A stretch of DNA of 64,000 bases from Forficula auricularia (GCA_024734495.1 JALMQS010000102.1:11510223-11574222), one strand, 5' to 3'. Positions 46,165 to 56,265 are shown, counted from the first letter of the stretch. The notes: generated by a model not told the origin, from the letters alone. Made by a program: numbers and translations.

Positions 46165-46440
46165 GTACCATGTATACCATTTTTACTTTACCATACAGGG
46201 CTATAGTGAAGTAGTGTAATCCTACATGAAAAAAGTATTTTTATTTTTGCTTCGTTTTTTGAAATATCACAAAAACGTCTGAAAGTATTTTTATAAAAAA
46301 TTTTTAGCCAAACACTGGCATTTTGATCTACAAAAAAGCCTTTAAGAATGAACATCGAAAAAATTATATGTTACGAGATATTAATTATTTTGACAAAATG
46401 TCTGTTATTATGTTAGTACGTTAGGCCACTAACACAGCGA
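46165..46440 (-). repeat. Dispersed repeat family X, copy 3 (3' half)
   Basis: On the minus strand it carries TATTTTGACA..., CTACAAAAAAGC-type words and the terminal CCATACAGGG...GGTAAAGTAAAA boundary in the order seen at 29760-30005. Diverged. It lacks the GGGTCCCACTGAT half. Confidence 0.6.
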
Positions 46441-47579
46441 CATTTTATCCCTAAGGCTTCTCTCATTCAGTACACGCACAGAACGACATCGGAATGAATT
46501 ACAAAAACAAAAAATGAGCGTTACTTTTTTAAAAATTTCATTACAAATATATATATTAAGGGGCGTGCGGTCCATGGATGCTGTGGACGCGTCGAATCCC
46601 TAAAATGTTAAACATTTAAAGTATGTCTGTTATATCTTCCAGTTCAAGTAAGTCAAAGACAAGTCCAGACGCTTTTTAGTCGAATAAAAATTGTTCTCGC
46701 TGAGGAAGTATTAAAATAGAAATAATACAAAAAAGGAATAAATACAGATGATTCGAGAATCTTTGGACTAAAACATTTCTAACAACTCTCAATATATGGT
46801 ATAAGATGGGCGGATTAAACCGAGAGGTGAACCGCGACCTGACCTAATATCGTGTTACACCTACTTTCCACTTTTATTTCCAAGTAGAAGACAATAGATG
46901 AAGGGGCATTATCTAATGATTTCCAAAATAATTCCATATAATTCCAAAGACGTGTACACCTAATTACAATCGCGGTTCACCCCTCAGATTAAATTAAGAG
47001 CGCTATTCGCTGGGTGCATGACTGGTATCGCCGTCAGGTGGTTCTAAATAGGTACTTCTGCCTCATTAATAGCCCAGTTAATAGTGGGGTTTCAGCTTAC
47101 ATTAATTGCGGGAAAAGATTTTTTCTAGGATCGTTTGGTATGGTGTGGGTATGACAAATCTAAGTTTTCGGCCTCGAAAGTGTGGGGATAACTTTTGGTG
47201 CCCGAAAAACTTCAAAATTTTCGGACTTTTTCCAGGTTTTATCTTATAACTCAAAAACAGTTCACATCTTGTAAATAACTATTCTATAGTAAATTAAAGT
47301 GGACAAAATTGTGAGTTGATCAAAAAAAAGAAATACAAAATTGGTCTAGTAGTTCGATTTTTAATTGGGATCCAAAAAACAGCCCCGGGATCACTTTTGA
47401 ATATCCCAAAATCTCGCACTTTTTTCAATTTTTCCCATTTTGACCATGAAAAATCATGTTTTCGACAAAGAAGAAGAAAAAACGTTCTATACATTTTTAA
47501 ACGAGATTAAATTTTCTACAAAGAAAACAAAGTTTCATCTTAATTGGATAATGGTAACCCGTGCCACAATGATGTTAAT
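46441..47579. other. Interval without recognised genes
   Basis: GGGGCGTGCGGTCCATGG near 46560 could be a transposon end but no partner was found. Two overlapping 64-66 residue frames near 47300-47510 lie on opposite strands and are probably chance. Confidence 0.3.
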
Positions 47580-48125
47580 GTTTTGAAAAAATGCAATTTT
47601 TTGCAATAAATCGCAGCTTTTCCTTCATAAAATGAAAACCACTCATCCTAAAAACTTGATTTCTATCCCATTCTCTATGAAATTTTATTTAGATAAACGT
47701 TTACTTGGACCACTTTTTTGATAAAACTCTTAGATTTATAGGTATCCTACATTTTCCGGACAAGATATGATCCGAATCCTGAAAAGCGTCATAGAAAATG
47801 CTGGATATCTATAAATCTAAAAATTTTATCAAAAATGTGGACTTTGTAAACGTTCAGAGCAACAAAATTTCCTATAGAATGAGCCAGAAATCAAGTTTCT
47901 AGGATGAGTGGTTTTAATTTTATGAAGGAAAAACTGCGATTTTTTGAAACAATGGATCATTTCCTGTCAAGGAAAATGCGGGATATCTATAAATCTAAGA
48001 ATTTTATAAAAAAGTAATTCAAGTAAACGTTCAAGCCAATAAAATTTCCTAGAGAATAAGATAGGAATAATGTTTCTAGGATAAGTGGTTTTCATTTTAT
48101 GATGGAAAAACTGCGATTTTTTAAG
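47580..48125. repeat. Palindromic repeat cluster, about 160-bp unit, three copies
   Basis: One unit in reverse (47580-47772) and two forward units (47791-47955 and 47970-48125) share ATATCTATAAATCTAA, GTAAACGTTCA, AAAATTTCCTA, TTTCTAGGAT.AGTGGTTTT and GAAAAACTGCGATTTTTT. Clear divergence among units. No coding content. Confidence 0.82.
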
Positions 48126-48342
48126 CTAAAAGACCAAGAATTTACAATAAAACTATCTATAATACAAAAGAGAGTCATTATTTTTTAGGGGACCAAAATT
48201 TAGGGGATGGTTCAAAATTAGATCTATCAATTTTAACCCCTTGATTCTTTGGTCGATTTGCACGAAATTTCCCATTTGCACCGAGACGACTTTATGAAAA
48301 TGACTCACTATGTGAAATTGATAGTCACCCTAAAAAAGGAAG

Positions 48343-48376
48343 TGTGTGTGTGGGGGGGGTGGGGGGGGGGGGGGGG
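48343..48376. repeat. GT/poly-G tract
   Basis: A GT repeat followed by G runs broken by one T. It could form a G-quadruplex. It may also be a slippage or assembly artefact. Confidence 0.85.
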
Positions 48377-48675
48377 TCCAAAAATAGTATATATAATTTC
48401 TAAACAAAAATAAAAAAAAACTGATATTTATAAAGAAGTCATATTTGAAAGGAGATATTATTAAATGCTAATACATACCTACAGGAAGATAAGAAAAATA
48501 AAAAAAATAAATTATCACGATTTTTTTGGAAATATTGAAACTAAAAACTTGAATTTGATATGGAGGTTACTTTTGAAATATAAATGATTCCTAAAAATAT
48601 TTTTTTTTTCTGTCGCCAAAATTAGGGGGAGGAGTTTCAAAAAATAAAAATTTAGGCCATTTGGGCAAATTCCCA

Positions 48676-49722
48676 AGGTGGTGTTCCCCAAGGCTCTGTA
48701 GGCTCTGTAATCTCCTCCACACTCTTCCTAATAAACGACCTTATAGATCAAACGTCAAACCCCACTCATTGTTACGCCGACGATAGCACTCTACACGGCA
48801 AACCCTCACTCCCGAATAATCGAATCAATGTTGCCTCCTCAATTACTCTCGACCTAGACAAACTGAATAAATGGGGCTCTCAAAATTTAGTTAACTTTAA
48901 TTCAAACAAGACTCAATGTTGTCTAATTTCTAGGCGCGAAAATAAAGATTTCCCTGATATTCACTTCAATTCGAATACCCTGAAAATGTGTGACAGCCTA
49001 TCCATGTTGGGCGTCTCTGTAGCATCCGACCTGTCTTGGAATGAACATATCACCTCTGTGGCGAAATCTGCAGCAAGGAAGATTGACTTCTTATTCAGGT
49101 CCAAGCGATTTTACAAACCCACACAACTTCTCACCATCTACAAGGCCCAAATCCGCCCCTGTCTCGAATACGGCTCTCATCTATGGAGAGGAGCCTCAAA
49201 ATATTCTCTTGCTACCCTAGATGCAATTCAGAAACGAGCCGTCAGGCTAATTAACAATTCTACCCTCACCGACTCCCTCGACTCGCTGGCTCATCGAAGA
49301 AATGTTTCTGCCCTTTCCCTTTTCTATAGATACTATCACGGCAGGTGCTCTGATGAGATAAAATCAATAATTCCCCCCAAAGCATGCTTTGCACGTAGCA
49401 CGCGTTTTGCCGACTCCCAACACTCTTTCGCGGTCAAATTGGAAAAGTGCCGGACCACTTCATTCGCCAATACATATATCCCCATGACTTCAAGGAACTG
49501 GAACTCTCTCCCACCGTCCATCTTTCCCAGCACCTATAATCTTCAAACTTTCAAAACCAATGGGTGCATAGACACCTACGTCTACACCCTCTCACTTAAT
49601 CAACTTTTCCTTCTCTTCGGTAATGCAAAGTGTCTTTCGAGATCCATAGGAGCTGCATCTTTACTGGTGCACCCCTTCTTGCATTCGATTGCATTAAAAA
49701 AAAAAAAAAAAAAAAAAAAAAA
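48676..49722 (+). pseudogene. Jockey-like LINE, RT palm to 3' end (family J1, longest copy)
   Basis: Starts with GVPQGSVGSVISS and LFLINDL, then HCYADDSTLHGK with the catalytic YADD at 48773-48784. A single 258-residue frame at 48986-49762 carries LGVSVASDLSWNEHI, IRPCLEYGSHLWRG, LDSLAHRRNVSALSLFYRYY and SRNWNSLPPSIF. The tail TGCATTCGATTGCATT plus poly-A ends near 49722. The N-terminal endonuclease is missing. A frameshift separates the YADD part from the long frame. This is an RNA-dependent DNA polymerase fragment, 5' truncated. Confidence 0.9.
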
Positions 49723-49870
49723 TTCAACCAAATTTTGTATACATAATCAGTGGGTCTCCTAGAACACTAAAAATGAAAAAATAAACTCCCCAAAAATGGG
49801 GGCGGGGGTCAAGAAATTAAAATCCAGTCCCTTGTGCCAAAATCAAACAGAAGTGTATGGTAAAGTGAAG
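49723..49870 (-). repeat. Dispersed repeat family X, copy 4
   Basis: Directly after the LINE poly-A: ACCAAATTTTGTATACATAA and CAGTGGG, then GGGGGCGGGGGTCAAG, the reverse of the words at 29414-29520. The LINE therefore inserted beside or into a family X copy; AATTTAGGCCATTTGGGCAA just upstream of the LINE (48645 onward) supports insertion inside it. Confidence 0.6.
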
Positions 49871-50795
49871 TGGATGACCACATCAGAAAAACGTCAGCTT
49901 ATTTTCTTTTGTAAAAGAACAAAGTAAAAGACAAATTCTTTCTGTCGAATGTTACTTTCTCATATGCCTCGTTTGTACTAGTTGAATTCAGCTTAAATTC
50001 CGAATCTAATCTGGTCTTCGTTTCAAAGATGACCAGCCTTTGGAACAAATAATTCTTCTCTATCTGCGTCAAGAAAATGAAAAGATAGAAAATCAATTTG
50101 ACCCAATTTTTTCATTCAAATTAAATCACAATTTGTTTGAATGTTTCCCTCTCTCTTTTCTACATTATTAATTTTAAAGTTACATGGACAGGAAGAATTA
50201 TCTAAGAAGAAGTTGGTAGATATTATTTTCTGAGTTTGGAGCCAACTCGGCTCAAAAGGAGGAATATACTATACCATAAACCATCTTCAACGAAGTGAGA
50301 ATTAAAGTTCAAGACCATCTCATCATTTCCCCAACTCAATTAATATGATTTAATACAAATATCTTGTTTCTCCAGATGTACACTATTTATTAGTCGTCAT
50401 TTTGAGATAAAATTAATTAAAATTTAAAACATGCCATCTTATATAAATATCTACATCAGATATATTTTATGTCAGAATAAAAACCCTAAGGAAAATAATA
50501 ATAATTTATTTAAATGAGTGTCCATAAGTAGAAAATAAAGTACTAAAAAACAAAGTCGAACAACTATTAAGTGCGAGGCTAATGGGATTAATTCGTGCCC
50601 CTCGGGTGATTCGTTGATTAGGATATATAGAAAGAGAAATACAAAAAAATAGATGTTTTAAAACAGTCTAAGTACGTTTAAAACATGACAGCATTTTGTA
50701 AAATTTGGTTCACACAGCAGTATCATAGTATCAATTATTTATCAAATAAACTGATGTGGTCACCATGCAACTTTCACATTTTCATGTATTTCAAA
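49871..50795. other. AT-rich interval, nothing recognised
   Basis: No repeat partner or motif-bearing frame that I can support. Confidence 0.35.
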
Positions 50796-51226
50796 TCATC
50801 GCGACACTCCTAATTTACACCCCCATCCTTTATTTCAATCGGATTAAAATTTATACACGACTAATAACTAGTGACACTTAATAAATACACTAATTTTTTT
50901 AAATTGTTACATTAACATCAACTTCTCGTTCTTCGATTTTGGCAAAATCTTGTCGTACTTCGTGTAGCTTCTAGACAGCTTAAGTTTCAAATTTCAAGGC
51001 TCTGTGTCTTTCCGAAGATCAGATATGTACGAATAAAATATTTATTTTACGACACTCCTAATTTACACCCCTTCCTTTATTTCAATCCGATTAAAATTTG
51101 ACACAACTCATAACACTTGATAAATAAACTAATTTTTAAAAAAATCGTTACAGCCGTTTTTGAGAAAATAAAAAAAACACGAAAAATCTATCATGTAAAT
51201 GTCTACTTCCGGTTTTGCGATTTCAA
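50796..51226. repeat. Dispersed repeat family Y, third copy, left part
   Basis: GACACTCCTAATTTACACCC, TTCAATCGGATTAAAAT, TAAGTTTCAAATTTCAAGGC and CATGTAAATGTC match 11330-11580. The repeat stops at GCGATTTCAA (51226) and resumes at TTGTTGTACTC near 52402, split by the R2-like insertion. Confidence 0.75.
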
Positions 51227-52401
51227 TTGACTGATTTATTGTGCCACGCAGAGGGGGCAGCCCTTTACAAAAAGAAAACAGATTTTTTTTTACATATCAG
51301 AGTACAACTTCTCATCAGCCGTCCAAACAATAATGCCAGATGTTGTGGCTATTTATGATTAAAATACATATACAGGCGACTATGACACAAATCTAGAACC
51401 GAGGCCAGAGTGTTGGGAGCGCAAAAAGCGCCCCACAACTGTGCAAAGCTATCAACAAAGAAATAAATAAATATTACTATCAAAAAAACAAAACAAAAAA
51501 TATCTATAAATAAAATTTAACATTAAATGCTAAAGAAATCATTAAAATTAGTTTAAAATGGACTGGCCACTGCAGAAAGGTCATTTGTCGAAGATGGCCA
51601 GCCCAGCAATGCACATAAATCTAAAGTTATATTTGTATTCAATTAAGGCCGGGCCCCGTCCTGAAAGTCCGCCTCATAAAACTGGAAAAGTTAAAAGGGA
51701 ACCTAGCATCGCCCTGAGTGTCATTTTGTTTAATGCAGTTTTGGGGACACCCAGGGCGCGCAGGTCCCTGAAGGACCGGGGACACCACACCCCCTTCCAC
51801 GATATTGTCGCCGCCAAAACGGTAACAGCACCGGCGGCGACTCCGAACCTCTCCGCGATATTCCCGACCAGACTGGAGTTGCAGCTATAATAATTAATTT
51901 TGTTCTTGTTAGCAACCTCCAGTCCGGCGAGCGCGGAGACCACCTGGACATCAATGACCGTCACCCGATCTTCCGGCCCTGCCATCACGATGTCTGGCTT
52001 ACGATCTCCAGCGGCACTGGAGTATAAATACTCCAGCTCCACCCTAAGAGAGTCTTTTTTTTAAATCGTCCGCCAGACATTGGACAAAGGCGTCGTGCCT
52101 TTTGATCCTCCCGTCGTGAGTCCGCCCACAGCCCTGGATAATATGGGCCGTCGTCTCCGATTTGGGGCACCCGGCCCTACACCCCGGGACACCCCCCTCC
52201 CGCCTACCGCGACTAGTGCGGACAGCAGAAGGGAGAGAGCCGGATCGGAGGCGGCAGAGGTCCTTAAACGTGCCGTTGCTCAGCAGACCAGGGTAGTTCA
52301 CCCAGGAGTACGACGGGGTAGCCCTCGCACAAAGTCCCAAGTCCTTACCGTCAACACTGTCATACAACCGGCGGGCCCAGTATTCCCCGGCTCCCTCCAG
52401 C
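51227..52401 (-). mobile_element. 5'-truncated R2-clade retrotransposon inserted in repeat Y
   Basis: A 1.17-kb block interrupts repeat Y between its GATTTCAA and TTGTTGTACTC words, which are almost adjacent in the copy at 11578-11606. Only the last part of the R2-like ORF and a 3' untranslated region (51227-51673) are present. R2 elements normally insert at one site in 28S rRNA genes; no 28S sequence is visible here. About seven target bases appear lost at the junction. Confidence 0.8.
51674..52401 (-). pseudogene. R2-like ORF C-terminus: CCHC finger and restriction-like endonuclease
   Basis: Frame one (52401-52044) reads RLYDSVDGKDL, then LPSAVRTSRGR and a zinc knuckle CRAGCPKSETTAHIIQGC (C-x3-C-x7-H-x4-C). 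RTHDGRIKRHDAF completes it. Frame two (52042-51674) continues with ELEYLYS, RKPDIVMA, VIDVQVVS, ANKNKINYY, TISWKGVWCPRS and MTLRAMLGS. The PD...D...K pattern is the catalytic set of the R2 endonuclease. A run of eight T at about 52052-52059 causes the frameshift between the halves. The RT domain is absent. Confidence 0.88.
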
Positions 52402-52500
52402 TTGTTGTACTCTTTCTAGCCTATATGGAGCGTATGTTTCGAATTTCCTATCTCTGAGACTTATGGTTGGTGGGGGGTTCATACATACGTCCGCACTGAC
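52402..52500. repeat. Dispersed repeat family Y, third copy, right part
   Basis: TTGTTGTACTCTTTCTAGCC then CGTATGTTTCGAATTTC and GGTTCATACATACGT, matching 11598-11690. It continues the copy broken at 51226. Confidence 0.7.
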
Positions 52501-52654
52501 CAATGGATTTTTGGCCACTTTTTGGCCTCTGAGAATCACAATTTTCGGTTTTATGTCCTAAATCCGGTTTCCAACTATTTAAGGCGATCGATTCCTTCCA
52601 CCTAGACGTTACAAAATGAAATTAACTTTTTTCATCTCCGAGATACAAGCTCTC

Positions 52655-53160
52655 AAAGAGTCAGGACCCAGACATTAACTGACCCTCTCGACTCCCTAGC
52701 CCATCGTAGATCTGTCTCCGCCCTTTCTTTTTTACTTTCACATTTATATTCATAGAATATATTGCGATCCCCTGTCTGGTTTATAGCTACTACCATTTTT
52801 GGCTTTTGTTCTGAAGAGATAACATCAATAATCCTCTCCAAAGGCTTCATTTGCGCGAAACACACGATTTTCTAGGACTCAACACCCCTAAGCGTTTAAA
52901 TTGGATATTGACCAAACAAACACATTCGCCAACTCGTTTATCCTTATGATAATAGCTAGAGACTGGAACTCTCTTCCTCCGATCCGTCTTTCCAGCAACA
53001 TATAACCTTCAATCTTTCAAGACACGCATCCACGAATACCTTCAACTCCAACCCAATCCCTAAATCTCTTCTTATTTCCAAGATACAAGGGGCCACCGCT
53101 GACTTCAGAGGTTGAACCTATTCGGTGCAACTTATTCTTGTATCAGTATCATTATTAAAA
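52655..53160 (+). pseudogene. Jockey-like LINE 3' end (family J2, second copy)
   Basis: ATTAACTGACCCTCTCGACT, then SRDWNSLPP-type and SFKTRIHEYLQL words and the TTCTTGTATCAGTATCATTA end followed by A. It is collinear with 39430-39870. About 50 bp of unrelated sequence (52731-52785) interrupts it. Frameshifted throughout. Confidence 0.82.
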
Positions 53161-53286
53161 AAAAATCTTATGAGCAAATGATCAAAATTATAATAAATAA
53201 AAATCATTAATAAAAAAAAAAATTGAAGGAGACAATAAAAGAGTGTGTCTTCTGCTGGAATTATAAATTTTATTTATTTATAACGA

Positions 53287-53322
53287 GACTATAGTTTCGA
53301 GGGCTTTTGCCCTCTTCATCAG
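53287..53322 (-). ncRNA. Hammerhead-ribozyme-like motif, all core bases present
   Basis: Minus strand: core CTGATGA, one extra A, stem II GAGGGC/GCCCTC with loop AAAA, GAAAC, TATA, then GTC. Stem III can form ACT/AGT with a two-base loop, or eight pairs as a dimer because ACTATAGT is self-complementary. Stem I pairs TTGTAAT.GA upstream with TCGTTATAA downstream (two pairs, a bulged A, then about seven pairs with two G-U). This is the best preserved family P copy. Activity untested. Confidence 0.7.
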
Positions 53323-53437
53323 TCTATTACAATGTATTCACAGGAATTAATTTATGAATTCATAAATTAATTCCTGTGAATCATTGTAATAGATTTATGA
53401 ATTCATAAATTAATTCCTGTGAATACATTGTAATAGA

Positions 53438-53472
53438 CTGATGAAGAGGGCAAAGCCCTCTAAACTATAGTC
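53438..53472 (+). ncRNA. Hammerhead-like motif with one core change
   Basis: CTGATGA, extra A, stem II GAGGGC/GCCCTC with loop AAA, then TAAAC in place of GAAAC, TATA and GTC. The G-to-T change hits an invariant core base, so this copy is probably inactive while its minus-strand partner is intact. Confidence 0.6.
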
Positions 53473-53898
53473 TCGTTATAAATAAATAAAATTTATAATT
53501 CCAGCAAAAGACACACTCTTTTATTGTCTCCTTCAATATATAAAAATTCTGCTACTCTCGGCAAAAACTTTCAATTTAAAAAAAAAATCTTAAAACGTTC
53601 ATTTAAAACCCACCAACGTTTCAAGAAAATTTCTCTATTTATGAATTCAATTTTATTATCATTTTCTGACTCATTCGCCCGACCCTTTCTCTTACGAGAT
53701 GCATGCAAGGTATTATCTTAAGTCACTATTGTTAATATCACTAAAAAGAGAAAAATAAAAAATAATTTTTAGAAAAAAAAACCGAGACTTCAAAAAAAAT
53801 TAAATGCAACAATTAAAATAATAACAACTCAAAAATAAAAATAAAATGCACCAAAAGGTATTAAATAATTATCTTATTTAGTTACAACTAAACGATGA

Positions 53899-54117
53899 AA
53901 CACAGGAATTATTTAGCGGGTTATAGTGGTGTTTCACAAAGTGGAATAAAATTAAAAAAATTAAAAAATCTTTTAAATTATTTTGGAGATTTTTTTATTT
54001 ATCTCTATACATATTTCGGGCTATGAACCCAGGAGATAAATAAAAAAATCTCCAAAATAATTTAAAAGATTTTTTAATTTTTTTAATTTTTATTTCCACT
54101 TAGTGAAACACCACTAT
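53899..54117. repeat. Foldback palindrome (family F, copy 2), cut by an RTE tail
   Basis: Arms of about 85 bp (53923 onward, and its complement ending 54117) share GTGGTGTTTCAC and AAAAAATCTTTTAAATTATTTTGGAGAT around a 27-bp loop. The left outer part ACACAGGAATTATTTAGCGGG is homologous to 10937-10957, but its complement is missing on the right, where the RTE 3' tail begins. The RTE therefore inserted at or truncated this end. Confidence 0.8.
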
Positions 54118-55552
54118 CATCATCATTGAGTATACAGTCCTAAGACTGGTTTGATGCAACAATCCGTCTCCACTCGACTCTGTCCTCCGCCAGCTGTTTA
54201 ACCTCTCTAAATGTCTGGCATCCCATATCCCCAATTATTTGGTTGAAATATTCTAATCTGGGTCTTCTCCTTCCCCTTTTCTTTCCCACCTCCCCCTCCA
54301 AGATATCCCTAAGCAGTCCCCCATGTCTCAGTGTGTGCCCCATCATCTGACCTCTTCTCTTCTTCAGACTCTTCCACAAGGTTCTTCTTTCTCCGATTTT
54401 TCCAAGAACTTCTTCATTTGTGATTTTATCCATCCATTTGATATTCATCATTCTTCTGTAGCACCACATTTCGAAAGCCTCCAATCTCTTTCTCTCCGCT
54501 TTTCCAATTGTCCAGGTTTCACACCCGTACATGGCTATGCTCCATACATATGTCTTCAATAGCAACTTCCTGTTTGCTAAGCTGATTGAGGAGGAGCATA
54601 GTAGTTTTTGTTTTGAATTAAACCCCATTTTTGCTTGGGCAATTCTTGATTTAATTTCGTTTTTGCTCCTCCCATCCCATGTTATTTTACTTCCTAGGTA
54701 GCGGAATTCCTTAACTCCTTCTAGGTTTTCTTGGTTAATTTTGATGCATTCCTGTCTCGTTTGTTCTTTTTTTGTACATACTAGGACCTTGGTTTTATTC
54801 TTGTTTATTTTCATTTTGATTTCTTCTATTAGGATTTGGTTAATTCCATTCAAGGCGTCCTCTAATTCTTTTTTATTGCTTCCTAGAAGGGCAATGTCAT
54901 CGGCAAATCTTAACATAGCGATCTTTTGACCTTGGATTTCTATACCTGTATCAATTTTGTCTTTGAATTCTTTAATCGCTTCTTCTATGTATAAGTTGAA
55001 AATCATGGGTGACAGCACACATCCTTGTCTTACACCTTTTTTTATTTTGGCTTCTCTTTGTTCATCACCAATATTTATAATTGCCGTCTGGTTTTGATAT
55101 AGATTGTAGATTAGTCTTCTCTCTCTGAATTTTATTCCCGCCTGTTTTAATATTTTAAACATAATTTCCCAATTGACGTTATCGAATGCTTTTTCTAGGT
55201 CTATGAATCCGATGTAGACAGATTCTTCCCTGATAAAAGCCCTTTCTATTATTAGTCTAAGAGAGAGAATTGCTTCTCAGGTGCCTCTGTTTCTTCTAAA
55301 GCCGAACTGGTCTTCCCCAGATTTTCTTCAACTCTTTGTTCTATTCTTCTTTGGATTATTTTGGTTAGGATTTTGGAGGCATGTGAGGTTAGGCTAATGG
55401 TCCTGAAATTTTCACATTTATCCGCGCCTGTCTTTTTGGGAAGTGTGACTATTTTGTTTTTTTGGAAATCTTTGGGATGATTCCCAATTTATAGATTTTG
55501 CTAATTAGTTCAAAAAGTTTGTCACGTGCCTTTTCTCCAGAGTTCTTTAGGA
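54118..55552 (-). mobile_element. RTE-like non-LTR retrotransposon, longest copy, interrupted by an assembly gap
   Basis: The 3' end is the ATG-repeat tail (CATCATCATTGAGTATACAG on the plus strand at 54118 onward). Coding sequence continues past the long ORF to 55552 with damage: a CGA-to-TGA type stop at 55277-55279 and a frameshift in a T run near 55455. Conceptual words there include ISLTSHASKILTKIIQRRIE and ESVYIGFIDLEKAFDNVN, the RT finger and palm. The gap hides the junction with the endonuclease part. Confidence 0.85.
54140..55162 (-). CDS. RTE-like reverse transcriptase, C-terminal 340 residues
   Basis: The longest open frame of the element. Residues 43-60 are GVRQGCVLSPMIFNLYIE, the palm motif before the catalytic site. 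FADD is at residues 86-89 (bases 54896-54907), with RFADDIALLG. TKVLVCTKKE and FRYLGSKITWDGRSKNEI follow, then AMYGCETWT, FEMWCYRRMMNIKWMD and a C-terminal basic tail. The internal methionine start is artificial: upstream codons belong to the same RT but are cut by a stop. Role: target-primed reverse transcription of the element RNA. The clade is inferred from the YGCETW/FEMWCYRR words and simple-repeat 3' tail. Confidence 0.82.
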   Translation of the reverse strand: MFKILKQAGIKFRERRLIYNLYQNQTAIINIGDEQREAKIKKGVRQGCVLSPMIFNLYIEEAIKEFKDKIDTGIEIQGQKIAMLRFADDIALLGSNKKELEDALNGINQILIEEIKMKINKNKTKVLVCTKKEQTRQECIKINQENLEGVKEFRYLGSKITWDGRSKNEIKSRIAQAKMGFNSKQKLLCSSSISLANRKLLLKTYVWSIAMYGCETWTIGKAERKRLEAFEMWCYRRMMNIKWMDKITNEEVLGKIGERRTLWKSLKKRRGQMMGHTLRHGGLLRDILEGEVGKKRGRRRPRLEYFNQIIGDMGCQTFREVKQLAEDRVEWRRIVASNQS

Positions 55553-55652
55553 NNNNNNNNNNNNNNNNNNNNNNNNNNNNNNNNNNNNNNNNNNNNNNNN
55601 NNNNNNNNNNNNNNNNNNNNNNNNNNNNNNNNNNNNNNNNNNNNNNNNNNNN
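55553..55652. other. Assembly gap (100 N)
   Basis: Exactly 100 N, a common placeholder for a gap of unknown size. It lies inside repetitive sequence, so true length and even adjacency are uncertain. Confidence 0.98.
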
Positions 55653-55930
55653 TTTTTTTAAATACACATTTTATAATTTGACCATATGCAGTCCATCTCG
55701 AGTCCAGGAGCTCTTCAATTCTTTTCCACTCTAAATGGCCTTTAGGTAGAATATTCCCTGAACGATGAAGGACTTTAAGCATTTTCTAATTTTTTTCTCA
55801 TCTTCTTCGATCTTGGTACATATTAATTACATAAATTGTAATTATCAGTCTCATTTTTGTTTCGAAATTAAAAATACATAAATTGCTTAGGTTTGACTAT
55901 AGGAAACATTAATTTTTCTAAATAATTAAT
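55653..55930. other. Sequence after the gap, unassigned
   Basis: A minus-strand frame reads LEWKRIEELLDSRWTAYGQI, which could be host or element coding sequence. I do not recognise it and no splice signals are clear. Confidence 0.3.
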
Positions 55931-55934
55931 GAAA

Positions 55935-56265
55935 AGATTTTCATTTTTTTGATCCGAAGCACTTCCCCTTCCGATTTTGGGCGGTTAATTTTTGGCATTT
56001 TTAGACTTCTAGGCCCCCCTGATTATGTATAAAAAATTTGGTTTAGTTTGATCAAATGACATAGATTTTTATTTTTTGGCCTCTCGCCCCTACCCCCCAA
56101 ATTAAAAAAAAATATTTTCGTTATTATAGTTTCAATTTATAGTATATTTCATTTTTTCTTGTATTTTAGTTTAATAATAGTATAATAAATATTATAATTT
56201 TAATTTTTACACCCCCCCCTTAATTTTGGGTCGATATTATACCATACCCTGTATGGTAAAGTAAA
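55935..56265 (+). repeat. Dispersed repeat family X, copy 5
   Basis: GGGCGGTTAATTTTTGGCAT, ACTTCTAGGCCCCCCTGATT and AAAATTTGGTTTAGTTTG, ending at the hairpin CCATACCCTGTATGG plus TAAAGTAAAA (56241-56265). The last 25 bases are the same as at 29981-30005, so the 3' end is the conserved part. Confidence 0.7.

Larger units (their letters stand above)
53221..53580. mobile_element. Penelope-like inverted unit (family P) with two opposed hammerhead motifs
   Basis: Arms run ATTGAAGGAGACAATAAAAG to the ribozyme on the left and the inverse on the right, ending GTCTCCTTCAATATATAAAA plus GCTACTCTCGGC. Hammerhead-like motifs occur on the minus strand (53287-53322) and plus strand (53438-53472). The centre has nested palindromes (TTAATTTATGAATTCATAA). 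No RT is present, so it is a terminal-repeat dimer or solo unit. Confidence 0.75.
53161..53896. mobile_element. Composite foldback element, family A, copy 3, interrupted
   Basis: CTTATGAGCAAATGATCAAA and ATTATAATAAATAAAA (53168 onward) and CTTAAAACGTTCATTTAAAA (53589 onward) are adjacent in copy 2 (44003-44070) but here are split by the Penelope-like unit at 53221-53580. The copy continues to the word AACTAAACGATGAAAC and stops in the middle of the inner foldback, where family F begins. Confidence 0.75.
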
